A stretch of 10,551 nucleotides of DNA. Origin: Irpex lacteus. Lineage: Eukaryota > Basidiomycota > Agaricomycetes > Polyporales > Irpicaceae. The notes beneath the pieces were generated by a model, which saw only the letters and a program-made list of their open reading frames with translations, did no database searches and was not told the DNA's origin. The position numbers were made by a program, and so were the translations under genes. The stretch covers positions 1 through 10,551 of the forward strand of contig MQVO02000310.1 in NCBI GenBank assembly GCA_001986395.2, read 5' to 3'. Positions within the stretch are counted from its first letter, which is position 1; every line of letters begins with the position of its first letter. This document shows, one piece after another, positions 1-6,087 of this stretch.

Positions 1-1
1 T

Positions 2-88
2 GTGAGGGACTCACTTCGAATGCGCAAGCATTCTAATCTTATCTTATCTCACCGCGCGCTCAACGCGCGCCAGTGATGGGAAACCATC
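2..88 (+). other. Run of four hairpins in U3 of the LTR
   Basis: Four stem-loops follow one another: GTGAG/CTCAC with loop GGA (2-14); GAATGC/GCATTC with GCAA loop (18-33); GCGCGC/GCGCGC with TCAAC loop (54-70); GATGG/CCATC with GAAA loop (75-88). The second and fourth have GNRA tetraloops like those found through the internal region. The bases between 33 and 54 are an A/T-rich run built on CTTAT. They lie upstream of the probable transcription start in the 5' LTR but would be part of the RNA 3' end when read from the 3' LTR. Confidence 0.7.
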
Positions 89-109
89 TGCCCGATTTAG
101 TAAATACTG

Positions 110-117
110 TATAGTTA
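110..117 (+). promoter_or_regulatory. TATA-like promoter box
   Basis: TATAGTTA sits in the A/T-rich stretch 95-125 of an otherwise G/C-rich LTR, about 25-35 bases before the hairpin at 136-159. This is the usual spacing of a TATA box to a Pol II start and would place the start of R near 140-150. The assignment rests on composition and position only. Confidence 0.4.
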
Positions 118-135
118 TTGATCGGATACATGTAC

Positions 136-159
136 GCCAGATCTCCTATGAGATCTGGC
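136..159 (+). other. 10-bp perfect hairpin at expected R start
   Basis: GCCAGATCTC (136-145) pairs perfectly with GAGATCTGGC (150-159) around a CTAT loop. It is one of the longest uninterrupted stems in the window. If transcription starts about 30 bases after the TATA-like box, this stem lies at or just over the RNA 5' end, a position comparable to TAR-type hairpins of retroviruses. Function is unknown; it could also be a DNA palindrome bound by a dimeric factor. Confidence 0.6.
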
Positions 160-176
160 ATCTATCTCTTTTGTAC

Positions 177-280
177 TACGCGTAGGTTCCGAATAAAGCT
201 CGGTCAAACTTACCTTGTACGAGAGGGATAGCAAACCCTTACACTTTTTTAAGTTCGAGAAACTGAACCTACCACGCGTA
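177..280 (+). promoter_or_regulatory. U5-leader helix bracketing the presumed primer site
   Basis: TACGCGT-AGGTTC in U5 (177-189) is complementary to GAACCT (265-270) plus ACGCGTA (274-280) in the leader, giving 13 pairs interrupted only by a 3-base bulge (271-273). The helix encloses the LTR end at 243 and the first 21 bases of the leader, where the minus-strand primer binds in known LTR elements. No TGG start of a tRNA 3'-end primer site follows the LTR. The arrangement resembles retroviral U5-leader stems, or a self-priming fold as in Tf1-like elements. ACGCGT is itself palindromic, so other pairings compete. Confidence 0.5.
192..197 (+). terminator. AATAAA polyadenylation signal in LTR
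   Basis: A canonical AATAAA hexamer lies 46 bases before the LTR end. In the 3' LTR the same signal would direct cleavage about 10-25 bases downstream and so define the R/U5 border near 207-220. In the 5' copy it must be ignored or bypassed. Confidence 0.6.
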
Positions 281-378
281 CAACGCGACAAAAAGAAGTA
301 TCCAAAAACTTCACACGAACTCGACACACACAAACAAAGCGACAACAACTGCTCAGAAGACAAGAAGAAGGCGGGACA
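244..378 (+). other. Untranslated leader without ATG
   Basis: The 135 bases after the LTR are A-rich (repeated AAG, ACA and CAAA) and contain no ATG. They start with CTTTTTTAAG and lack a TGG tRNA-type primer site. Apart from the right arm of the U5-leader helix and a GGCGGG/CCCGCC stem that begins at 370, little structure is seen. An unstructured A-rich leader before the first ATG at 379 suits ribosome scanning. Confidence 0.55.
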
Positions 379-777
379 ATGCCGAACTTGCCCCGCCCAC
401 ATTCGAGGGACTCGCACTCACGTGCGTCATCACGCCAGGAGCCTCGGACAACGAGGACCCAGTCCTCCGAGCTCAGGGAAAGCGACAATCCCGGAGAGGA
501 TGACCCTGACAAGACGCAGAAGGGACGGGAATCCCAATACAGTGGTAACACTGTGGAAGCGCGCAAGCGCAAAATGGACAAAGAAGACTTCCTCGTCAAC
601 ACCTATGGTCGACCTCCGACACATCTTCAACAACGTCGACCCAACGACCACGGACAAGCGCGAGGGGAAGTCGGCGCAAGTGACAGGTGTCCTCACGGAC
701 GCCATCGGGAAGGCGCGGGAGAGACGCGAAGCAGGTCGTCGATCAGCAGAGAACGCAGCTGCGGGAAGCAGCGATAG
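379..777 (+). CDS. Gag N-terminal segment, frame 1 (132 codons)
   Basis: This is the first ATG after the LTR and it has A at -3, so it is the best candidate for the Gag start. The product is disordered, rich in Ser, Arg, Asp and Glu, typical of the N-terminus of basidiomycete Ty3/gypsy Gag. The first 70-75 codons look protein-like; beyond about position 600 the more convincing sequence is in the next frame (+1), so a shift is presumed between about 590 and 620. The segment contains two GNRA-loop hairpins (539-554 with GTAA, 559-570 with GCAA). No conserved domain is recognised. Confidence 0.5.
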   Translation: MPNLPRPHSRDSHSRASSRQEPRTTRTQSSELRESDNPGEDDPDKTQKGRESQYSGNTVEARKRKMDKEDFLVNTYGRPPTHLQQRRPNDHGQARGEVGASDRCPHGRHREGAGETRSRSSISRERSCGKQR

Positions 778-982
778 AGTAGAAGTAGGAAAGGGGGAAA
801 ACCCCGATGTACTCAACGTTAAGTCGAATAACGTAGCTGCAGCCCCCACTGTGAACGCCCCTGATTCGAGTGACACGGTCGCAGAAAGCAGACCAGACCG
901 AGAAAGTCGTGAGGCGAAAGCCAACACGAGAAAAGCTTCAGGAAGTCCAAGAGATCGTGCAAGAGGCGATCAAATTCCTTGA
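605..982 (+). CDS. Gag N-terminal region continued, frame 2
   Basis: From an in-frame ATG at 605 this frame encodes about 125 residues: a short block beginning MVDLRHIFNN, then a charged helix-prone stretch rich in Arg, Glu and Ala, then a Ser/Asp/Arg-rich tail. The frame is open back to 215 but the earlier part lies in the leader and LTR and is not expected to be translated. It probably continues the product starting at 379 and passes into frame 0 around 900-960, where the coiled coil begins. No domain is recognised and the join is inferred. Confidence 0.45.
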   Translation: MVDLRHIFNNVDPTTTDKREGKSAQVTGVLTDAIGKARERREAGRRSAENAAAGSSDRVEVGKGENPDVLNVKSNNVAAAPTVNAPDSSDTVAESRPDRESREAKANTRKASGSPRDRARGDQIP

Positions 983-1580
983 CGGAATGAGGTCTGAGTG
1001 CGACCGCATGAGGGAGCGACAGATCGAGGATGTAAAGAAGCGTGAGCAGATGGAGGAACAAACCAACGGGATAAGGGCCGACCTGCAGATGCTGGCACGG
1101 ACCTTCCACCTCGACGGAGGACTACCCCCGGAAGAGGCGAAGCCCGCGGAAAGCACTCCTGAAGTCGCGGTTGCGCAAGCAACCATTAACGGTCGAAGAA
1201 CCGGTCGAACGGTGAAGGTAGCCCCGGAAACTGTCAAGAAAACGCAGGGACCGGATGAGAGCACACGGCTAGAGAGAGCAGGATTGACGTCGGGAGGAAG
1301 AGTGGTGGACACCAGGTACGTGGACGAGTCTGGCTATGGACATGGCCCACTCGAATACAACACCCCCCATCCACCACACCGACAAGGCCAGACCGGCAAC
1401 GGTTCGAAGAGCGAGTGCGCACCAGGCCAGGACAACCCGACGATGGGGACGACTCGTCATCGGACGACGACCAACGAGGTCCTCACAGGGGACCATCCCC
1501 TGATCCTTACACGGCCAGACGGAGGAACCGTCGGTACAGAGACTCTGACGACGAAGACGAACATCAACGAACTGGATTGA
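870..1580 (+). CDS. Gag coiled-coil segment, frame 0
   Basis: The frame is open here but has no ATG until 987, so it is read as a continuation rather than an independent gene. Residues encoded at about 925-1110 form a strongly charged heptad-like helix (EKLQEVQEIVQEAIKFLDGM, then further Glu/Arg/Lys/Gln-rich turns), a likely coiled coil for Gag self-assembly. After it come Pro/Glu/Thr-rich disordered residues. Beyond about 1410 the credible sequence moves to frame 2. Two GCAA-loop hairpins (1169-1184, 1391-1404) lie inside. The role as Gag N-terminal assembly region is inferred from position and helix content. Confidence 0.5.
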   Translation: MTRSQKADQTEKVVRRKPTREKLQEVQEIVQEAIKFLDGMRSECDRMRERQIEDVKKREQMEEQTNGIRADLQMLARTFHLDGGLPPEEAKPAESTPEVAVAQATINGRRTGRTVKVAPETVKKTQGPDESTRLERAGLTSGGRVVDTRYVDESGYGHGPLEYNTPHPPHRQGQTGNGSKSECAPGQDNPTMGTTRHRTTTNEVLTGDHPLILTRPDGGTVGTETLTTKTNINELD

Positions 1581-1771
1581 ACCCCAGGTTTCTTTGTAGC
1601 CTCCGCAGCCGGGCCAAGATATGCTGGGAATACCAGCTCAGCCTCAGTAATGAGGCACGCTGCGCCAGCAGCGACGTTAGCAGACAACTCGGAGCGCTAT
1701 ATATATCAGCTGTTCCGAGAGGTACTGCACGGGCGGCCGGACGCGTTTCCTCATATGAGCAAACAGTTTAG
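1415..1771 (+). CDS. Gag acidic/Arg-rich linker, frame 2
   Basis: The first 55 codons encode a run of Asp and Ser followed by Arg/Pro/Gly-rich residues and a second Asp/Glu run, the low-complexity pattern that often precedes the capsid domain in mushroom Ty3/gypsy Gag. There is no ATG start. From about 1590 the reading loses this character, and the product is probably continued in frame 0 (1650-1832). The frame closes with TAG at 1769-1771, immediately before capsid-like sequence resumes in the same frame at 1772. Nucleotides 1641-1673 hold two adjacent 6-bp hairpins with GTAA and GCCA loops. Confidence 0.4.
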   Translation: MRTRPGQPDDGDDSSSDDDQRGPHRGPSPDPYTARRRNRRYRDSDDEDEHQRTGLNPRFLCSLRSRAKICWEYQLSLSNEARCASSDVSRQLGALYISAVPRGTARAAGRVSSYEQTV

Positions 1772-1832
1772 GCCTCGCCACCGCGAGCGTATAACGGCAC
1801 GGATAACGTGGACGTGTTCGACGAGTGGCTGA
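1650..1832 (+). CDS. Short Gag bridge before capsid, frame 0
   Basis: The first 40 codons encode a helix-like stretch (DNSERYIYQLFREVLHGRPD) that fits the position of the helix just before the capsid domain in related Gag proteins. It then runs into Arg-rich sequence while the capsid reading continues in frame 2 from about 1772. A one-base shift near 1765-1772 would join them. The ATG at 1650 is probably not a true start. The assignment rests on neighbouring sequence, not on a recognised motif. Confidence 0.35.
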   Translation: MRHAAPAATLADNSERYIYQLFREVLHGRPDAFPHMSKQFRPRHRERITARITWTCSTSG

Positions 1833-2647
1833 AAGGTACCGCAAGGTACTTCTGGTTGATCAGGTTCGTGGGTCGTGAAAACGACACTATCAGAGTGTTC
1901 GCCATAGGTGAACTACTGAGCGGGCCTGCCCTTGAATGGTACAACGCGGAGGTACATGACCCTCTCGGGAATGTCAAAGAATGGACGTTCCTGGAGGTCA
2001 TATATGAACTGCGCAAGCAGTTCGTCCACGAAGCCACTATTCAGCTGGCAACGTACCAATTCGAGGAGGTATACTACAAGGCCTCTAAAGGGGTCGCAGG
2101 GCTGTACGCGGAAATGATAAAGTACGCTCGACAGATGGTCGAGAGACCCAGCGACTACCAGTTCCGACGCAAGTTCCTTAAGGAACTACCAGAAGAGTTC
2201 TCCACAGCAATCATGCGTAACAGCAGGATGACCGCGGAGAACTCGACTATCGACGAACTGTACCAAGAGGCTCTCATTGTCGAGAACGCGGAGCGGACGG
2301 CCAAGATCTTCCAACAACAGAGATCAGACCGCCCTCGACAACGCGATAACCGGAACCTGCCTAAAGGCAGGAACTCGACGTCATTCGACAAGAGGAACCG
2401 GGAATCAGACACTCGCCCAGAGAGGCGAGACAATCGGGATAACCGATTCGGACGCAGCGACGCCCCTAGGTCGGCACCCGTTAGGAAACTAACGATAGGC
2501 AACGAGGGGGAAGTAAACCTACCTCTCGGCCTGCGTTTGGCCACTCGGTCAGCACACCAGCTCCCAGGGCTAGGGCAGAAGCCAACCCCAGCTCCCGCGA
2601 CAAGGGAAAGGGGTAGATATGACGAAAGTCAAATGCTTCAAGTGTAA
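1772..2647 (+). CDS. gag: Gag capsid-like domain (retrotransposon gag), frame 2
   Basis: Immediately after the TAG at 1769 this frame reads PPRAYNGTDNVDVFDEW, the usual opening of the Ty3/gypsy Gag capsid, followed by the Trp-, Leu- and Glu-rich helical fold (for example ALEWYNAEV, then a TFLEVIYELRKQF block) to about residue 180. After that comes an Arg/Asp/Asn-rich basic tail (about 2320-2470) of nucleocapsid type. The product forms the particle shell and packages RNA. The zinc knuckle expected at its end is found in frame 0 from 2619, so a +1 shift is needed between about 2550 and 2647. There is no ATG start; it continues upstream Gag. Four GNRA-loop hairpins lie within it, two with 7-bp stems (1834-1851 and 2006-2023). 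Confidence 0.78.
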   Translation, partial: ASPPRAYNGTDNVDVFDEWLKGTARYFWLIRFVGRENDTIRVFAIGELLSGPALEWYNAEVHDPLGNVKEWTFLEVIYELRKQFVHEATIQLATYQFEEVYYKASKGVAGLYAEMIKYARQMVERPSDYQFRRKFLKELPEEFSTAIMRNSRMTAENSTIDELYQEALIVENAERTAKIFQQQRSDRPRQRDNRNLPKGRNSTSFDKRNRESDTRPERRDNRDNRFGRSDAPRSAPVRKLTIGNEGEVNLPLGLRLATRSAHQLPGLGQKPTPAPATRERGRYDESQMLQV

Positions 2648-4175
2648 TCAGATGGGGCACTACGCTAGTGCCCACGACCAACCGGGGTTCAGAGCGATGA
2701 ATGAATCCGACCCCGTCGAAAACAATGATGCGGAAGCATCTGGAGTGCACGACCCCGAAGACGGCGTCACTGTCGTCGACGATAGGTCAGATGTCGATGA
2801 GGTGCCTGACGGCACCCAATACGAATCGGACGAACACAACGTAGTTCAGTACGAGGAGTACGAATTCGATAACGAATACTACGACGACAGTAGCTCGGAC
2901 AACGAGCGATACAACGCAATGAGCACGGATGATATCCGGGCTGGAGGCTCCTCTTCGAGGAGGCAAGATGTGACCAGTGACGACGAAAGATCGCACGCTG
3001 CCGCGGAATCCAGCCATAGGATCATGCCGGACACTCCCCTCAACGAGGATAACCTCGACGACATGAGGCGCGAGTTGGAATACGATGAATTCGTCGAGGC
3101 AACTCGACAAACTATCGAAACGATGCATACGAGTATCCTAGTGGGATACATGAGACATCTACGTATTCGTCGAGTAATCGACATGTTCATTACGCAAACC
3201 GCTATCCTACAGGCCGGAGACTCGTTGGCCAGCAACGAGGATCGTGGACCACTTGAGGGTATCGACGAGTTCCGCGATGGACTCGAGGAAATCCCCCTGG
3301 CTCCCATGGACCGCAGGAGGTTCCAGAGCCTGTGGACCGTAGTCGGAGCGGTGCTGCAGGACGCAGCAGATACGCGCACCGACCTCGGGTCACTCTGGAT
3401 GGAGATTGACGAGTTGGCCACAGAGGACAACCCTATCCTCGAGACCATTGAGGAACAGCGAAGAGAAGAACGGCAACGTTCTGACCTCTGGATGGAACGA
3501 CTGGGCCTACGCCCCGAGGAAGAGGCGGCTGATGAGGTCAGCCCTTGGACAGAACCAAACCCAGACTGGGAGTATGCAAGGGGCCTAGTTGTCCACCGAC
3601 AACAGATGTTGGAAAGAGAGCGACTAGAGTCGCTTGAGGAGAGCGCGGAGGATGAGCCCCCCGCGTTGCAAGACATATCTGATACTGAGGACGATGAGAG
3701 CGTGGCTGACGGCCACGAAGAAGCGTCCACCGAGGAAGAGGACTCGCCAGCGGTGGTATGGCTGTATGCTACCCCTCCCCAATCACCGGAGGAATCCGAG
3801 ATTGGATCACCACCATCCTCGGCCTACGGGGATGCTGAAGACGAAGAGGAGGGGGCAACCCCTCATGACGAGCAACCACCCGCGGAGCTGTATCACTCAA
3901 GTGATGAAGAGCTCTATTGGCAGCACGTCGCTGAAGTCGACGGAGTGGAGGTCCCCCATGGGCCCCCCACCGAACTCATGGACGGCATGAGGGTGGACGC
4001 CGACGCTAACGCATCGCTGAGGAGCATGACAGAGGAGCGAGGACAGCGAGCTGCCATGAGGGTCACGGGACAAGCTCGTCCCAGACCCAGCCTTACCATC
4101 TCGTTGTGTCACGATAAGTGGCAGTATCAACGGTTTGAAAGGGGTGATACTGCTCGACAGCGGATCGAGCATTAA
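2619..4175 (+). CDS. Zinc knuckle plus long acidic region, frame 0 (518 aa)
   Basis: An ATG at 2619 opens a zinc knuckle with Cys at 2634 and 2643, His at 2658 and a His at 2673 where the family has Cys (CX2CX4HX4H). Binding of nucleic acid by Gag is the usual role. The rest, about 480 residues, is strongly acidic (Asp/Glu/Ser runs at about 2700-2920 and 3640-3900) with a helical middle part (about 3050-3600) rich in Glu, Arg, Leu and Trp. A Tyr/Glu-rich acidic stretch after the knuckle is known from mushroom elements, but this region is long. Its function is unknown. The frame ends with TAA at 4173-4175 after overlapping the protease frame (frame 1) by about 115 bases. Confidence 0.7.
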   Translation: MTKVKCFKCNQMGHYASAHDQPGFRAMNESDPVENNDAEASGVHDPEDGVTVVDDRSDVDEVPDGTQYESDEHNVVQYEEYEFDNEYYDDSSSDNERYNAMSTDDIRAGGSSSRRQDVTSDDERSHAAAESSHRIMPDTPLNEDNLDDMRRELEYDEFVEATRQTIETMHTSILVGYMRHLRIRRVIDMFITQTAILQAGDSLASNEDRGPLEGIDEFRDGLEEIPLAPMDRRRFQSLWTVVGAVLQDAADTRTDLGSLWMEIDELATEDNPILETIEEQRREERQRSDLWMERLGLRPEEEAADEVSPWTEPNPDWEYARGLVVHRQQMLERERLESLEESAEDEPPALQDISDTEDDESVADGHEEASTEEEDSPAVVWLYATPPQSPEESEIGSPPSSAYGDAEDEEEGATPHDEQPPAELYHSSDEELYWQHVAEVDGVEVPHGPPTELMDGMRVDADANASLRSMTEERGQRAAMRVTGQARPRPSLTISLCHDKWQYQRFERGDTARQRIEH

Positions 4176-4545
4176 CGCAATAAGCCCCGCGTTTGCTACT
4201 GTGGCAAACATAAGCGGGTTCCCGCTGGAGAAACCGATAGGACTCCAGCTGGGGTGCGTAGGAAGCCGATCAAAGATCAACTACGGCACCGAGCAATCAC
4301 TCACCGTAGGGAACTCGAAGTTCCCCGTATACTTCGATGTGGTAAACATCGACCACTACGACATGGTTCTGGGAATCCCGTTCATGAAAATGAACAAAGT
4401 CACGATGGACTTCGAGAAAGGGACCATCCGCTTCGGCACTACCCCAGTACCTTCGCTAGGGGGGGAGGAGGAGCCAAAGAAGATGACAAGAAGGGGATTG
4501 AAGGGCAAACAAAAGGAGACTCGAGCGACAAGTTCGAAGGAATGA
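4057..4545 (+). CDS. Retropepsin-like aspartic protease
   Basis: The frame is open from 4057 (after TGA 4054-4056). It reads LPSRCVTISGSINGLKGVIL and then the catalytic LLDSGSS, with the active Asp at 4156. Further on are the flap region and the hydrophobic-hydrophobic-Gly signature (MVLGIPFM, about 4363-4386) that completes the retropepsin fold. It would process the Gag-Pol polyprotein. No ATG lies near the start, so translation must enter from the frame-0 product by a +1 shift within 4057-4172. The 3' end is a basic, Lys/Arg-rich tail that stops at TGA 4543-4545. The same frame stays open after that stop into RT. Confidence 0.85.
4121..4153 (+). other. 9-bp stem-loop in the protease frame overlap
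   Basis: GCAGTATCA (4121-4129) pairs perfectly with TGATACTGC (4145-4153) across a 15-base loop. It sits where the frame-0 product must pass to the frame-1 protease and so is placed like a frameshift stimulator, but no recognised slippery heptamer precedes it. The 3' arm encodes the residues just before the protease active site. Confidence 0.45.
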
Positions 4546-4575
4546 CTAGAGGATCCAGGGGAGAGATCTCCTGGA
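4543..4575 (+). promoter_or_regulatory. Candidate stop-codon readthrough signal between PR and RT
   Basis: The only stop between protease and RT is TGA at 4543-4545, followed directly by CTAG (4546-4549). UGA-CUAG is a well-described leaky stop context. Eight bases after the stop a hairpin starts: TCCAGGGGA (4554-4562) pairs with TCTCCTGGA (4567-4575), 9 pairs including one G-U, around a GAGA tetraloop. The 8-base spacer resembles that of the gag-pol readthrough signal of gammaretroviruses. The alternative is a CGA to TGA mutation of an Arg codon in a decaying copy. Confidence 0.6.
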
Positions 4576-6087
4576 GCCCCCGAATCATCAAACTCCCTAC
4601 ACGTCCATCCCCCATCTCTACAGCTCAATAGCCAATCCACCAAATACAACGCCGAAGACATTCCCACATTGCGACAGCAATGGCTGAAAGAATACGAAGA
4701 TATGTTATCGGGGGTGCCCGAAAAACTGCCACCGATGAGGGAAATCAACCACACGATACCTATCATCGACGAGAAACACCAATACCGATACCATACGCCC
4801 AGGTGCCCGGACGCACTGAAGCCTAAACTGCTGGAGAAAATCCAGCGATACGTGAGGGCTGGATGGTGGACGTTCCAGAATGTCCCCCAGGCAGCCCCCA
4901 TGCTATGCCTGCCCAAAAAGGACGGGTCACTCCGCACCGTGTTCGATTGCCGGCAACGGAACGATAACACGATTCACGACGTCTCTCCGTTCCCAGACCA
5001 GGAACAAATAAGGATGGACGTCGCGCGGGCCAAGTACCGGTCGAAGATTGACTTGTCTGACGCGTACGAACAGGTGCGAATAGTACCTGAAGACGTGTGG
5101 AAGACGGCATTCTCGACGGTATATGGGACGATGCTGAGCCAAGTAATGCAACAAGGCGACTGCAACGCCCCATCCACCTTCCAACGGTTGATGACACACA
5201 TCTTCCGCGAGCACATCGGGAAGTTCCTGCACGTGTACCTCGACGACATATTCGTGTTCTCGGACACGATAGAGGAACACCAGGAACACCTCAGGGCGGT
5301 GTTCGAGTGTCTGCGAAAAGCAGAATTGTACTTGAAGGCGTCGAAATGCGACTTGTACTCGGAAAGGACCGACTGCCTAGGTCACATTATCGACGAGCAG
5401 GGACTGCACGCAAGTGCAGATAAAATGGCCAAGATACGCGAATGGCGCACGCCAAGGGACTATGGAGACATCCAACGGTTCCTTGGTCTAGTGCAATACC
5501 TCGCGCACTTCATGCCTGATGTGTCGTCCTTCACGGGACCGTTGGCCGAGATATCCAGAAATGGACATGCATTCCAGTGGAGACCCTTGCACGAAAAGTG
5601 CTTCCAGTCGATAAAAGACTTAGCGTGCAAGGTCCCAATACTCAAGCCAGTGGATCCCCGAACTGGGGAACCGATTTGGGTGATATGCGACGCCTCCGTA
5701 TATGGAGTCGGCGCTGTGTACGGACAAGGACCTGAGTGGCACAACTGTCGCCCCGCAGGCTTCATGTCGAAGAAGTTCACAGCCGCACAACATGCGTATC
5801 GCGTGTTCGAGATAGAAATGATAGCCATATTGGAAGCCCTCCTTAAGTGGGAGGATAAGCTTCTAGGATATCCCATAACGATCGTCACCGATCACAAGGC
5901 CCTTGAGTTCTTTAAGACTCAAGCGAACTTCAATCCTCGGCAAACGAGGTGGATGGAATATCTCGAACGCTTTAACTACAAGATCATGTATGTTAAAGGG
6001 GACTCGAATAGAGTCGCAGACTGCCTGTCTAGGTACTACATCAACGACAAGGATGGGGAAACCCATAACTATGACGAACTACGTTAA
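4546..6087 (+). CDS. pol: Reverse transcriptase and RNase H, in frame with PR after UGA
   Basis: The frame is open from the codon after TGA 4543 to TAA 6087. After about 45 linker residues comes the RT domain: the RYHTPRCPDALKPKL region (about 4790), the first catalytic Asp in SKIDLSDAYEQV (5050), and the active site YLDD (5236-5247). RNase H follows with Asp 5689 (ICDASVYG), Glu 5815, Asp 5890 (VTDHKAL) and Asp 6019 (RVADCLSR), all present. The enzyme copies the RNA genome into cDNA and degrades the RNA strand. There is no credible ATG at the N-terminus, in keeping with entry by readthrough from PR. After DCLSR the expected linker to integrase (YVNADARFDPEG) is in frame 2, so another +1 step is needed near 6065-6085. 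No stop or lost catalytic residue is seen in the domain. Confidence 0.93.
   Translation, partial: LEDPGERSPGAPESSNSLHVHPPSLQLNSQSTKYNAEDIPTLRQQWLKEYEDMLSGVPEKLPPMREINHTIPIIDEKHQYRYHTPRCPDALKPKLLEKIQRYVRAGWWTFQNVPQAAPMLCLPKKDGSLRTVFDCRQRNDNTIHDVSPFPDQEQIRMDVARAKYRSKIDLSDAYEQVRIVPEDVWKTAFSTVYGTMLSQVMQQGDCNAPSTFQRLMTHIFREHIGKFLHVYLDDIFVFSDTIEEHQEHLRAVFECLRKAELYLKASKCDLYSERTDCLGHIIDEQGLHASADKMAKIREWRTPRDYGDIQRFLGLVQYLAHFMPDVSSFTGPLAEISRNGHAFQWRPLHEKCFQSIKDLACKVPILKPVDPRTGEPIWVICDASVYGVGAVYGQGPEWHNCRPAGFMSKKFTAAQHAYRVFEIEMIAILEALLKWEDKLLGYPITIVTDHKALEFFKTQANFNPRQTRWMEYLERFNYKIMYVKGDSNRVADCLSRYYINDKDGETHNYDELR

Larger units (their letters stand above)
1..243 (+). repeat. 5' long terminal repeat
   Basis: The LTR starts TGTGAGGG (1-8) and ends CCCTTACA (236-243), an inverted repeat matching at 7 of 8 positions with the TG...CA ends of LTRs. 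It contains, in order, a hairpin cluster (2-88), a TATA-like box (110-117), a 10-bp hairpin near the expected RNA start (136-159) and AATAAA (192-197). At 243 bp it is short but in the range of fungal Ty3/gypsy LTRs. The borders are inferred from the ends and internal signals, because the second copy that would prove them is absent. Confidence 0.72.

Noticed and set aside
244..262. tRNA primer-binding site directly after the LTR
   Set aside because: No TGG or other complement to a tRNA CCA end follows 243; the sequence starts CTTTTTTAAG. Self-priming or an internal tRNA match remains possible.
215..604. Start of Gag at 215 in frame 2
   Set aside because: The codon at 215 is TTG inside the LTR U5. 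A eukaryotic start is more likely at the first ATG (379).
115..927. Open frames on the minus strand opposite the 5' region and, similarly, opposite gag, pol and the downstream ORFs
   Set aside because: They are Leu/Ser/Arg-rich shadows of the sense coding sequence, without recognisable motifs, and occur wherever the sense strand is coding.
2172..2187. 16-base perfect palindrome AGTTCCTTAAGGAACT as a protein-binding site
   Set aside because: It lies inside capsid coding sequence and is one of many stems in the element; nothing marks it as an operator.
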